The notes beneath the pieces were generated by a model, which made no database searches, had not been told where the DNA came from, and worked only from the letters and a program-made list of their open reading frames with translations. This document shows, one piece after another, positions 53,080 through 60,693 of a DNA stretch of 64,000 nucleotides. The stretch's first letter is position 1. The number at the start of each line of letters is the position of its first letter. A program made the translations under genes and the position numbers. This DNA is from JALYXV01 sp963791545 (lineage in GTDB: Bacteria > Actinomycetota > Acidimicrobiia > Acidimicrobiales > Palsa-688): the NCBI GenBank assembly GCA_963791545.1, contig CAWBSR010000004.1, positions 43,106 to 107,105 on the forward strand, in the 5' to 3' direction.

Positions 53080-53367
53080 TCAAGCGCGGTCGAGCTCGGA
53101 GCCGAGGATGACGCCCGCATCGCTGGCATGGGCCCGAAACGGGTGGACCACGCCACTGGCGGTCGTCAGCGTGCCGATGATGTCATTGCCGTCGATGTCG
53201 TCCGACCGGACGACGACGCCCTCACCAACTCGTTCCCGGAGGTGGGCGACCAGGTTGGCGAAGACGTCACCTCACAGGCTTCATCAGAAATGAAACCAGA
53301 CACCGTCGATTTCCAAGTTGTAATCGCCCCACGTCGAACCGCACAGCTCACACCCGTCACCGCTCAT
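53080..53367 (-). CDS. Candidate selenoprotein: 95-codon frame with three in-frame TGA codons in a CxxC...UUxxU layout
   Basis: ATG 53367 follows a GGAGGA ribosome site and overlaps the end of the TenA-like gene by 11 bp. The frame opens MSGDGCELCGSTWGDY and reaches WFHF, then reads TGA-TGA-Ser-Leu-TGA (53286-53284, 53283-53281, 53274-53272). It then continues as good coding sequence, GDVFANLVAHLRERVGEG... to ...GSELDRA and a TGA at 53082-53080. The pattern C-x2-C-x18-U-U-x2-U-x3-F matches small treble-clef/TRASH-like metal proteins of C-x2-C...FCC-x2-C-x3-F type, with TGA at each of the last three Cys positions. After the TGAs, third positions remain mostly G/C. If TGA were a plain stop the product would be 27 residues. 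Selenocysteine, or Cys inserted by a UGA-reading tRNA, is inferred. Confidence 0.7.
53245..53271 (-). promoter_or_regulatory. Stem-loop directly after the third TGA, possible SECIS-like element
   Basis: On the minus strand GGTGAC (53271-53266) pairs with GTCGCC (53250-53245), five Watson-Crick pairs and one wobble, around a 15-nt loop. It starts at the base after the third TGA. Bacterial SECIS hairpins lie inside the gene at about this distance. Pairing in GC-rich DNA is easy to find, so this is weak support. Confidence 0.25.
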
Positions 53368-54064
53368 GGGTCCTCCACATTCCGTCCATCATGCGCCGCA
53401 GGTGGTCGATCGACTCGCCCAGCACGTCGAGCACCTCCGTCTCCCGTCCCGGGCCGGTATAACGGGCGATGATGGCAACGGAGGCATTTCCATGGGCGGC
53501 GTCGGCCTCGTCGCTCACCCGAAAGAACTCCAGGGCTTCGGCGTCGAGCCCGGTGGCGGCCCACGGGTCCACGGCCAGCCCGGTGCCCTGCCGGAGGCCG
53601 TGGCGGCGGGGCAGGTTGCGGTCACCCATGATTTCGAGGCCGTTCACCGCGGTGAACCCGAGCAGCCAGTCGGGCTGGCGGGCCCAGCGGTCCCAATACC
53701 GGAAGGCGGCGACGGATTCCGCGCCCGGCCGGTGAAGCTCGATCGTCTCCCGGTCGAGCCCCGCGCCCGCTCCGAGACGGATGAGCAGTTCGTAGTGGTT
53801 GGTCCCCGCCGCCGGGTCCCGCACCACCTCCGACATCAGGTTCTCCACCTCAAACGCCAGAACGTCGAACTCCGGGCAGTTCGACATCACCGCCCCGACC
53901 CAGCGCGGGAACCACCGGGAGAACTTGGTCCACTCGAGCACAAACGCCCTCGCTATCGCGAGCGTCGGTGCCGAGGCCATTGACTGGAGAAAAAGGGGCG
54001 GGTCGCGAAACCAGCGCTCGATAACCAACTCCTCGACCTGGACGGCGAAGTCCCCGCCGATCAC
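53357..54064 (-). CDS. TenA/PqqC-like haem-oxygenase-fold protein (possible diiron oxidase or oxygenase)
   Basis: Start GTG 54064 overlaps the previous stop by 4 bp (GTGA). 235 residues, the size of a single haem-oxygenase-like four-to-seven-helix domain. Possible metal residues: Glu79 (ENLMSEV), His90 (NHYELL), Glu144 (NGLEIM), then FFRVSDEADAAH with Asp188 and His191. In CADD-like and related diiron members the third segment reads H-x3-D-x2-H; here the first His position is Ser184, so one ligand may differ or be lost. Function unknown: oxidative cleavage, thiaminase-like hydrolysis or a redox partner of the downstream Cys/Sec protein are all open. Confidence 0.7.
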   Translation of the reverse strand: MIGGDFAVQVEELVIERWFRDPPLFLQSMASAPTLAIARAFVLEWTKFSRWFPRWVGAVMSNCPEFDVLAFEVENLMSEVVRDPAAGTNHYELLIRLGAGAGLDRETIELHRPGAESVAAFRYWDRWARQPDWLLGFTAVNGLEIMGDRNLPRRHGLRQGTGLAVDPWAATGLDAEALEFFRVSDEADAAHGNASVAIIARYTGPGRETEVLDVLGESIDHLRRMMDGMWRTHER

Positions 54065-54276
54065 CGGTTCACGCGCTCCCCAACCGTCGGCCGCCCCTCG
54101 GCACGGCGCCTCAACAACGCCGCCAGCTCGACCGCGTCGACCTGGTACTTCGTGACGCTGCGGTTGAGCCACATGACGTGGGCCCCGTCGCTGGCGGCCG
54201 CCTCGGCTACCAGATGCTCCGCCAGTGCTTCCAGCCCGCCGGCGGTCAGGCCGCAGACCTCACAAGGAATGTCCAT
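54061..54276 (-). CDS. Small CxxC...H...H zinc-finger-like protein
   Basis: 71 residues. ATG 54276 is preceded by GGAGGGATGAG, 3 bp after the previous stop. MDIPCEVCGLTAGGLEALAEHLV has C-x2-C at 5 and 8 with His ~21, and a second His at ~33 in GAHVMWLNRSVTKYQV, so a C2H2-type metal site is likely. The C-terminal third is a charged helix (VELAALLRRRAEG). No family name recognised. It is translationally coupled to the TenA-like gene and sits two genes upstream of the TGA-containing protein. Confidence 0.7.
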   Translation of the reverse strand: MDIPCEVCGLTAGGLEALAEHLVAEAAASDGAHVMWLNRSVTKYQVDAVELAALLRRRAEGRPTVGERVNR

Positions 54277-54279
54277 CTC

Positions 54280-54861
54280 TCATCCCTCCAGGAGTCGCAA
54301 TGCCAGGCGGCGACCGCGCCGCTGCTTCATGGCTAAGGCAATCCACAGCCGGAAGAGACAGTCGATAAGGGCCTCGTCGTCGGCCCCGACATAGATGGGA
54401 CGGAGGCCGACGCCCTCGATCACCGCCTCCACCGTCGATCGGTCGGCCTCGGGGGCGGAGAAAAACATGTCGGCCCGCTCGTCGCCGAAAACCGGCTCCG
54501 CCAGGTTCTCGCCGCCCACGGTGTTGAACGCCCGGGCGTAGCGGACTTCTGCCGGCAGCGCCGCCCGGCTGTTGGCGACCGGGGCGGCCATCTGGTTGGT
54601 GGCATCTATCACCAGCTTGCCGCGGAGCGCGTCACCGTGGCTGGCCGACAACTCGACCACCGCGGCTCCCGGCAACGCCAGGATGATCACCACCGCGCCG
54701 GCCAGGGCGTCGGGGATCGAGGTGACGGTGGCCGTTGACGGGCCGGCTACGTCGTCGTCGTCGGGATGGCGAGAACCGAACGTGACCCGATGGCCGGCGC
54801 CGGCCAGGGCCCGCCCGAGGATCCCGCCGATGAACCCGGTTCCGATGACCGCGATGTCCAT
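54280..54861 (-). CDS. F420-dependent NADP oxidoreductase-like protein
   Basis: Start ATG 54861 (MDIAVIGTGFIGGILGRAL), with GAGGAG upstream; a further ATG lies at 54885. 193 residues. The Rossmann GxGxxG opening is followed by VTFGSRHPDD (2'-phosphate/NADP-type region), VVIILALPGAAV, KLVIDATNQ and RYARAFNTVGGENLAEPVF. This is the layout of the NADP_oxidoreductase_F420 family. The C-terminal half is short. It is the first gene of the four-gene operon ending with the TGA-containing protein and may supply or take electrons for it. Confidence 0.82.
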   Translation of the reverse strand: MDIAVIGTGFIGGILGRALAGAGHRVTFGSRHPDDDDVAGPSTATVTSIPDALAGAVVIILALPGAAVVELSASHGDALRGKLVIDATNQMAAPVANSRAALPAEVRYARAFNTVGGENLAEPVFGDERADMFFSAPEADRSTVEAVIEGVGLRPIYVGADDEALIDCLFRLWIALAMKQRRGRRLALRLLEG

Positions 54862-55058
54862 CCTCGACTCCTCACCGAGCGCCATTGAATCCCTTTTCCC
54901 CCATCCTTACAGCCGCGGCGAATGTGCGGTGGCCGTGTCGATTTGGGCGCAGCCGTTGGTTTGGGAGGTGGGAGCCGCTCGGAGCCGGTCGTCAGGCAAG
55001 GAGAGACCAATGAGCACCTCCGCCCGCTCAGGGGCTTACTCTCGGTAGCGTTACCCAG

Positions 55059-56297
55059 GTGTCTGGCGGGCATTTGTTCCAGCAGCGGGACTTTCGCTTG
55101 CTCTGGGGCGGCGAAACGGTCAGCGAAGTCGGTACTCAGGTGAGCCTGCTCGCCATCCCGCTGGTGGCGGTGCGCACCCTGCACGCCACCACCTTCGAAG
55201 TGGGCGTCCTCTCGGCGGCGTCGACGGCGGCATTTCTGCTCGTCGGGCTCCCTGCCGGGGTCTGGGTGGATCGGCTTCGCCGGCGGTGGGTCATGATCGT
55301 GGCGGACCTGGGCCGGCTCGGGGCCCTGGGTTCCATCCCCGCGGCCTATGCCCTCGGACACCTCACGCTCCTCCAGCTCTACCTGGTCGCCCTCCTAACG
55401 GGCCTGTTGACGGTGTTCTTTGACATCGCCTACCAGTCCTATCTGCCCTCACTCGTCGGCCGCGAGCATCTGGTCGAAGGCAACGCCAAGCTGGCCGGTA
55501 GCGCCCAGGTGGCCCAGGTGGCGGGCCCGAGCATCGCCGGAGTGCTCATCCAGGCCATCGGGGGCTCGTACGCGGTCGCCGTCGACGCCGCCAGCTTCCT
55601 CGTCTCCGCGGTTGCGGTGGGAGCCATCACCACGCCGGAACCGCAGCCCGCGGTGCCCGAGGGTGGCCACGGGAGGCTGCACCGCGACATCGGCGAGGGG
55701 TTGCGGTTCGTCTTCGGCCACCCTCTGCTGCGGGCCATCGCGTTGACCACCGCGACCTCCAACTTCTTCAGCGGCGTCGGCGTGGCGGTCGAGATCGTCT
55801 TCCTGGTCCGGGTTGTCCACGCCTCCCCCGGGATCATCGGGCTCATCTTCGCGGCAGGCAGCGCCGGCGGAGTTGTCGCCGCCTTGTTGGCGGCGCCCTT
55901 CGCCCGGCGCATCGGTGGCGCCCGGGCCACGATCGTCGCCATCTTCGTCACCGCCGGTGGCGTCGTCGAACCCCTGGCCAGGCCCGGGGCCGGATTGCTG
56001 TTCTTCGCCGGCGGTCTCTTCCTGCTCTCCTTCGGCAGCGTGCTGTACAACATCAACCAGGTCAGCTTCCGGCAGCGCCTCTGTCCCGACCATCTGCTGG
56101 GGCGCATGAATGCCACAATTCGATTTATTGTGTGGGGAGTGCTGCCAATAGGTGCACTCGCCGGCGGCGTTATCGGCAGCGGCCTCGGGATTCGATTCGC
56201 CCTCTGGGTTGCGGTCCTGGGCCAGACCCTCGCGGGCGGCTGGCTCCTCGCCTCGCCGCTGCGGCGGATGCGGGACTTTCCCGAGACCGAGGAGTGA
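55059..56297 (+). CDS. MFS exporter (enterobactin/multidrug exporter-like, MFS_3)
   Basis: 412 residues, GTG start. Opening FQQRDFRLLWGGETVSEVGTQVSLLAIPLVAV is typical of the MFS_3 group, with AGVWVDRLRRRWVMIVADLGR as motif A. FDIAYQSYLPSLVGREHLVEGNAKL is the family's helix-4/5 loop. Twelve transmembrane segments are predicted. Members export siderophores, macrolides or other small molecules; no biosynthetic genes are next to it to suggest a substrate. Confidence 0.87.
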   Translation: MSGGHLFQQRDFRLLWGGETVSEVGTQVSLLAIPLVAVRTLHATTFEVGVLSAASTAAFLLVGLPAGVWVDRLRRRWVMIVADLGRLGALGSIPAAYALGHLTLLQLYLVALLTGLLTVFFDIAYQSYLPSLVGREHLVEGNAKLAGSAQVAQVAGPSIAGVLIQAIGGSYAVAVDAASFLVSAVAVGAITTPEPQPAVPEGGHGRLHRDIGEGLRFVFGHPLLRAIALTTATSNFFSGVGVAVEIVFLVRVVHASPGIIGLIFAAGSAGGVVAALLAAPFARRIGGARATIVAIFVTAGGVVEPLARPGAGLLFFAGGLFLLSFGSVLYNINQVSFRQRLCPDHLLGRMNATIRFIVWGVLPIGALAGGVIGSGLGIRFALWVAVLGQTLAGGWLLASPLRRMRDFPETEE

Positions 56298-56333
56298 GTG
56301 CGCTAGGTTCGCTCGAGATCGAAGGGGACGGTA

Positions 56334-57993
56334 ATGCTTAACTCGAAATCGGGGCGGCTCGCGGCTGCCGTACTGCTTTTCTCCGGGGTGGCGATTGCGG
56401 GTTCCGCGTCCTTCGACCGTTCCCGCGGCGCTAATGGCTCGGTTGCGGCCGCGAGTGTGGTCCGTTACCCACCGGGGACCCCTGGGATTGTCACTCCTCT
56501 GCCCGCGGGCGCCTCGTCACCGGCGCCGATTGCCGGCGCCCGCCAAGGTCCGATGGCGCCGCGACGCCTGTCCCCTCGAGCGGGACGGGCGTCAGCGCTG
56601 TCGGTCCCGGTCGCCTCGGCGTCGCCGCCGGTAGGCGCCTCGACAATGCAGCGAACCTTCGTCGGCGTCGGGAGCCTGGACAGCGCCGTCACCAACTTCG
56701 GGCACCAGTTCGAGCCGCCCGACCAAGGCCTGTGCGTCGGTAATGGATTCGTACTGGAGCCCGTCAACTCGGCCTATCGCATCTACGGGACCAATGGCCG
56801 GGCGATCGCGGGACCGTTCAACGTGAATGACCTCTTCAACGAAGGACCGGCGGAGTACACGAGCGACCCGCGGTGCTACTTCGATGCCAGCACCAACACG
56901 TGGTTCGCCATCATTCTGTTCATCAGCAGCGACAACAACTCCTCCCATCTCGACATCGCGGTCAACAACTCCGGAGACCCGACCACCCCCTGGCGGCAGT
57001 ACCGCGTGGACACGACGGAAACTGAACAGCCGGGACACGCCGGTTGCCCGTGCTTCGGTGATCAGCCCCGGTTGGGGATCGATCAGACAAACTTCTATGT
57101 CAGTGCCGACGAATTTTCCATTCTCGGACCGGAATTCAACGGGGCGCAGATCTACGCCTTCTCGAAGGCCGATCTGGCGGCGTCCTCACCGGCCCGGTTC
57201 GTGCATTTCGAGAACCTGAGCATTGCAGGAGGCCCGGCGTTTTCCGTGCAGCCGGCCACGAGCAGCGGAAACCCCGACGCCGAGTACTTCATGAACTCGA
57301 TCGACCCGAATTCGTCGCTTGACAACCGACTCGGCATATGGGCGATGACAAATCGCGACGCGGTCGCCAGCGGGCATTCGCCGGTTCTCACGAGCACCAT
57401 CATTGCCTCCGAGACCTTCGGCGTACCGCCCAATGCCCAGCAACAGGGATCCAGCCGGCTGATCAACACCGGCGACGACAGGATGCAGCAGGTCCAGTTC
57501 ATCGGCGGCAGCGTTTGGGGTGCCCTCGGCACCGCCGTGACTACCCCGGGCGACAACGCGGTGAGGGCCGGGGCCGCCTGGTTCCGCGTCCATCCAAGTC
57601 TGAATGGCGACAGCATCGATGACGCCGCCATCCAGCACCAGGGATACGTCGTGACTCCGGGGAACTATTTGTACTATCCCGCGATACAGGCCAACGCCTC
57701 GGGGGCTGCCGCCATGGTGTTCACAATTCAGTGGAGCGCGGTATTTCCCGAGCGCCGACTATGCCGTCCTCAGCCCGGGGCAGTCCAACTTCGGCCCGCC
57801 CCGCGAGGCGGCCCACGGAACCGGCCCGTACAGCCCTACCGCGGGCCGCTGGGGGGACTATTCCTATGCCACCCTCGATCCGGTCACCGGCTCGTTCTGG
57901 ATGGCCACCGAGTACGTGCCGCCGACCTCTGAGCAGACCGTCGACCGGCGCCGCAACTGGGGGACCCGCGTCTTCGAGGTAAGCGTCCGGTAG
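56334..57993 (+). CDS. Secreted protein of unknown function, frame broken near 57748
   Basis: ATG 56334 with AAGGGGAC upstream. A signal peptide (LAAAVLLFSGVAIAGSASF) and a Pro/Ala spacer lead to a ~430-residue domain (NFGHQFEPPDQGLCVGNGFVLEPVN, DQPRLGIDQTNFYVSADEF, ...). After MVFTIQWSAVFP the open frame (to 57932) turns to nonsense. The +1 frame continues as SADYAVLSPGQSNFGPP, RWGDYSYATLDPVTGSFWMATEYV and ends RVFEVSVR at 57993. Removing one G near 57748 restores a ~552-residue protein. Its conserved DQGLCVG, RWGDYS and MATEYV segments suggest a beta-propeller-like exoprotein, but I cannot name the family. Confidence 0.7.
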
Positions 57994-58014
57994 CAGCCGC
58001 ACTTCAGGACGTCG

Positions 58015-58048
58015 GATGGACTCGAACCATCGGCCTCAGCATTATCAG
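58015..58048 (-). repeat. Direct repeat of the tRNA-Ile 3' half (putative distal attachment site)
   Basis: This 34-bp stretch matches 63966-63999 at 33 of 34 positions in the same orientation. It covers the anticodon loop (CTGATAA on the minus strand) through the T-arm (GATGG-TTCGAGT-CCATC) of tRNA-Ile. The acceptor and D-arm needed for a full tRNA are absent here. It lies directly next to the hairpin at 58032-58076. Confidence 0.8.
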
Positions 58049-58231
58049 GGCCGAACCCTGCTCAGCCTAATAGGCCTCTCAACCTGCGGTTTTGTGGACT
58101 TCGTCGCCGCTCAAAATCGGTTTTTGTGCCCGCTGCATGCCCGTTGATCGGACAACACCGGAACCGGCATCCGGCCTCGTCCCGGGGCAAGGGCGCGACA
58201 TGATGGTCGAATCGTGACCGGAGGAGACGAG

Positions 58232-58741
58232 ATGGAACGCGAAGAGATTGACCGGGAGCTGGCCGCGGCGCAGGAGGTACTCGCGTCGACGTCGGCGGCT
58301 CACCTGGCGTACACCGCGATCGACGGGACGCCCCGTGTGGTCGTGGTCGGGTTCTACTGGACCAGCGACGAGTTCGTGATCTCGACCGCGGCCACCGCAC
58401 CGAAGGTCGCCGCCCTGGCAGCACGCCCGGAGGTTGCGCTCGCTATCGACGCGGGCGACACACCGGGCGGAGCGCGTTCGTTGTCGGTGCGGGGTCAGGC
58501 GACTGTCGAGATCGTCGACGGTGTCGTGCCGGAGTATCTCGCCGCCGCGAGACGGTCGATGGACACTGATGCCGCGGCGAAGTTCGAGCAGAACGTGCGC
58601 CGCATGTACGACCAGATGGCTCGCATCGCGATCACGCCAACGTGGGTCCGCTTCTACGACTTCGGTGCCGGCCGGATGCCGCGATTCCTGCAGGAGCTCG
58701 CGGCGCGGAGCCTGATGACCGAGGCGGACTGGGCTGACTGA
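58232..58741 (+). CDS. PPOX-class (pyridoxamine 5'-phosphate oxidase-like) flavin/F420-binding protein
   Basis: Start ATG 58232 (MEREEIDRELAAAQ) chosen for the GGAGGAGACGAG ribosome site; GTG 58214 is upstream. 169 residues. Split-barrel features: AHLAYTAIDGTPRVVVVGFYWTSDEFVIST, APKVAALAARPEVALAID, SLSVRGQATVEIVDG and a C-terminal TPTWVRFYDFGAGRMPRFL. These enzymes reduce small substrates with F420H2 or FMN. First gene inside the putative island. Confidence 0.8.
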   Translation: MEREEIDRELAAAQEVLASTSAAHLAYTAIDGTPRVVVVGFYWTSDEFVISTAATAPKVAALAARPEVALAIDAGDTPGGARSLSVRGQATVEIVDGVVPEYLAAARRSMDTDAAAKFEQNVRRMYDQMARIAITPTWVRFYDFGAGRMPRFLQELAARSLMTEADWAD

Positions 58742-58890
58742 GGGCGACTAATGACGCCCCGCGAGCGGGCGACGGTAACGCCTGCGGGCCGTCGCGGCGA
58801 TGAGTTCTCATCGCGCTCACCGTCTCACGATCGGGGCCGGGCGGAGAAGAAGTGGTCCGGCCTCCGAATTCGGAACCGTAGGAGGTAATT

Positions 58891-59562
58891 GTGGCAGAGC
58901 TGCTTGTCGACTTCATCACGTCGCTGGATGGCTACGCGTCGGGGGAGGGCTGGCCGGGATGGTGGGGGCTGCAGGGACCTGAGTACCTGGCCTGGCTCGA
59001 CGAGCAGCCCGAGGTCACCTACTTGATGGGCGCGAACACCTACCGGCTAATGGCTGGCTTCGCGGCCGGTAAGCCCCCTGCCGGCCAGGAGGAGATCGCC
59101 GCTGACGAGGAGGCATCCGTCGGCGGTCTCACGCAGGCATCGAAGGTGGTGTTCTCTGCGTCGTTGGACGAGCCGCTCATATGGGCGAACAGTCGCCTCG
59201 TGCGCAACGACGCCGTCGAGGCGGTCCGAGCGATGAAGGCGGACGGTGCCGGGATCCTGTCCACGATCGGCAGCCTGAGCCTGTGCCGGTCCTTGCTGCG
59301 GGCCCGGCTCGTGGATCGGCTCCGCGTCGTGATGTTCCCGGTCATCACCGGCGCCACCGGCGCCGAGCGGATCTATGACGGGTACCCGGACGTCGCGCTC
59401 GAGATGATCGACAGCCGCATCTTCGATGGCCGCACCCAACTCGTCGAGTACCGGCCCCGCGTCCTCGACCGCCCGCCGCTCGCGCCCTCACCGGGCGCCG
59501 ACGGCGATCGTGGCAATCCTGGCGGCGCCCGCGGCGAGGGCGATACGGCGCCCGCAGCCTGA
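58891..59562 (+). CDS. RibD C-terminal / dihydrofolate-reductase-like protein
   Basis: GTG start with GGAGG 6-7 bp upstream. 223 residues. VDFITSLDGYASGEGWPG, VTYLMGANTYRLMAGFA, KVVFSASLDEPLIWANSRLV, ILSTIGSLSLCRSLLRARLVDRLRVVMFPVITGATG follow the RibD_C fold. These are NADPH-dependent reductases of unknown substrate common in actinobacterial accessory DNA. The last ~35 residues are a low-complexity tail. A second member lies at 60693. Confidence 0.8.
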   Translation: MAELLVDFITSLDGYASGEGWPGWWGLQGPEYLAWLDEQPEVTYLMGANTYRLMAGFAAGKPPAGQEEIAADEEASVGGLTQASKVVFSASLDEPLIWANSRLVRNDAVEAVRAMKADGAGILSTIGSLSLCRSLLRARLVDRLRVVMFPVITGATGAERIYDGYPDVALEMIDSRIFDGRTQLVEYRPRVLDRPPLAPSPGADGDRGNPGGARGEGDTAPAA

Positions 59563-59778
59563 AGCACTCGCCGTTAGTCTCCCAAACGGCGGAGGCCAAC
59601 GCGGTGTGGCCGCTCGAGAATGCGTATCCGATGAAGTGCGTTACGGCCAGGTGTGCAATGGCGAGACATGAGCGGCTCGGGCCCGTCTTTGAGGTCACGG
59701 CCCACCGTTTGTTCTCGCAGAAATTGTGCGCACAAGCACGCCACTCTGGCTCGATGTGCCCCGTCGAGCAGCCGGTGG

Positions 59779-59807
59779 TTGACTATTTAACCGTACTGTT
59801 ATATAAC
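59779..59807 (+). promoter_or_regulatory. Strong sigma70-type promoter with overlapping palindrome, upstream of arsR-like gene
   Basis: TTGACT (59779-59784), a 17-bp spacer and TATAAC (59802-59807) make a near-consensus promoter, rare in this GC-rich window. The perfect 10-bp palindrome GTTATATAAC (59798-59807) covers the -10 element and is a likely operator for the ArsR-type repressor encoded 26 bp downstream. Confidence 0.7.
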
Positions 59808-59833
59808 TACTCTATGAAGTATCTGAAGGAGCG

Positions 59834-60208
59834 ATGGCAACGATGGCGGTGACGGCCCCCGATCGGTTCGACGTCGTCTTCGCCGCCTTGTCGGACCCCA
59901 CCCGGCGCTCGATCGTGCGCCGGCTGGCCGACGGTGACGCAACCGTGCTCGAGTTGGCCGAGCCGTTCCCGATCAGTCTCCCGGCTATCTCCCGTCATCT
60001 GAAGGTCCTCGAGCAGGCCGGTCTGATCAGCCGCAGCCGAGACGGACAACGGCGGCCATGCCAGCTGCGGCCGGGGCCTCTCGTAGAGATCGCGGCATGG
60101 GCCGAGCACACCCAAGCTGCCTGGGAGCACCGCCTCGACCGCCTCGAGGCACACCTCCGGCGCCCATCTGACCGAACCGCAACCCCACCGACATTGGAGA
60201 AACCATGA
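59834..60208 (+). CDS. ArsR-family winged-helix transcriptional repressor
   Basis: 124 residues, ATG with AAGGAG upstream. FAALSDPTRRSIVRRLADGDATVLELAEPF and SLPAISRHLKVLEQAGLISRSRDGQRRPCQL are the ArsR helix-turn-helix and wing. No metal-site Cys cluster, so it is likely of the non-metal subgroup paired with AHSA1/SRPBCC proteins. It overlaps the next gene by 4 bp (ATGA). Autoregulation through the palindrome at its promoter is inferred. Confidence 0.88.
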   Translation: MATMAVTAPDRFDVVFAALSDPTRRSIVRRLADGDATVLELAEPFPISLPAISRHLKVLEQAGLISRSRDGQRRPCQLRPGPLVEIAAWAEHTQAAWEHRLDRLEAHLRRPSDRTATPPTLEKP

Positions 60209-60693
60209 GCAATACCCCGACCATCACCAACCCGACGACGTGGGCTCTCGACCGTGAGATCGTCCTCGCACGGGTCTACGACGCTCCACGCGAAGCGGTG
60301 TTCGCGGCGTGGACCGATGCAGATGCCTTCTGCCAATGGTTCGGCCCCGAGGGCTTCACCTGCACAGTCCGGGAGATGGACGTGCGCCCGGGCGGCCGAG
60401 CGTGCTTCGACATGACCTCCGGAAACGGCACCATGTTCACCAATCGCTTCGACTACCTCGAAGTCGTTCCAGGCGAAAGGCTGGTCCTGGATCACGGCTC
60501 CGACGCCGACGATGACCCGGCACGCTTTCGAGTGACGATCACCCTCGACGAACAAGGCGACGGGAAGACGGTGCTGACCCTGCGACAGCTTCACCCAACC
60601 GTCGAGCAGCGAAATGCAACCATCGGCTTCGGCGCAGTCGAACTCGGTCTGCAGACGATGCACAAGCTCGCTCGCCATCTCGGAGTCGCCTGA
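60205..60693 (+). CDS. AHSA1/SRPBCC-domain protein
   Basis: 162 residues. DREIVLARVYDAPREAVFAAWTDADAFCQWFGPEGFTC, VREMDVRPGGRACFDM, RFDYLEVVPGERLVLDH and TIGFGAVELGLQTMHKLARHL give a complete START-like hydrophobic-pocket fold. ArsR-AHSA1 pairs are common and co-transcribed; the ligand is unknown. It overlaps arsR upstream by 4 bp and the RibD-like gene downstream by 1 bp (TGATG). Confidence 0.88.
   Translation: MSNTPTITNPTTWALDREIVLARVYDAPREAVFAAWTDADAFCQWFGPEGFTCTVREMDVRPGGRACFDMTSGNGTMFTNRFDYLEVVPGERLVLDHGSDADDDPARFRVTITLDEQGDGKTVLTLRQLHPTVEQRNATIGFGAVELGLQTMHKLARHLGVA

Noticed and set aside
53166..53360. Alternative minus-strand frame of 64 codons overlapping the TGA-containing gene
   Set aside because: Thr/Ser-rich shadow without a ribosome site; the frame from 53367 has the coupled start, CxxC motif and coherent downstream sequence.
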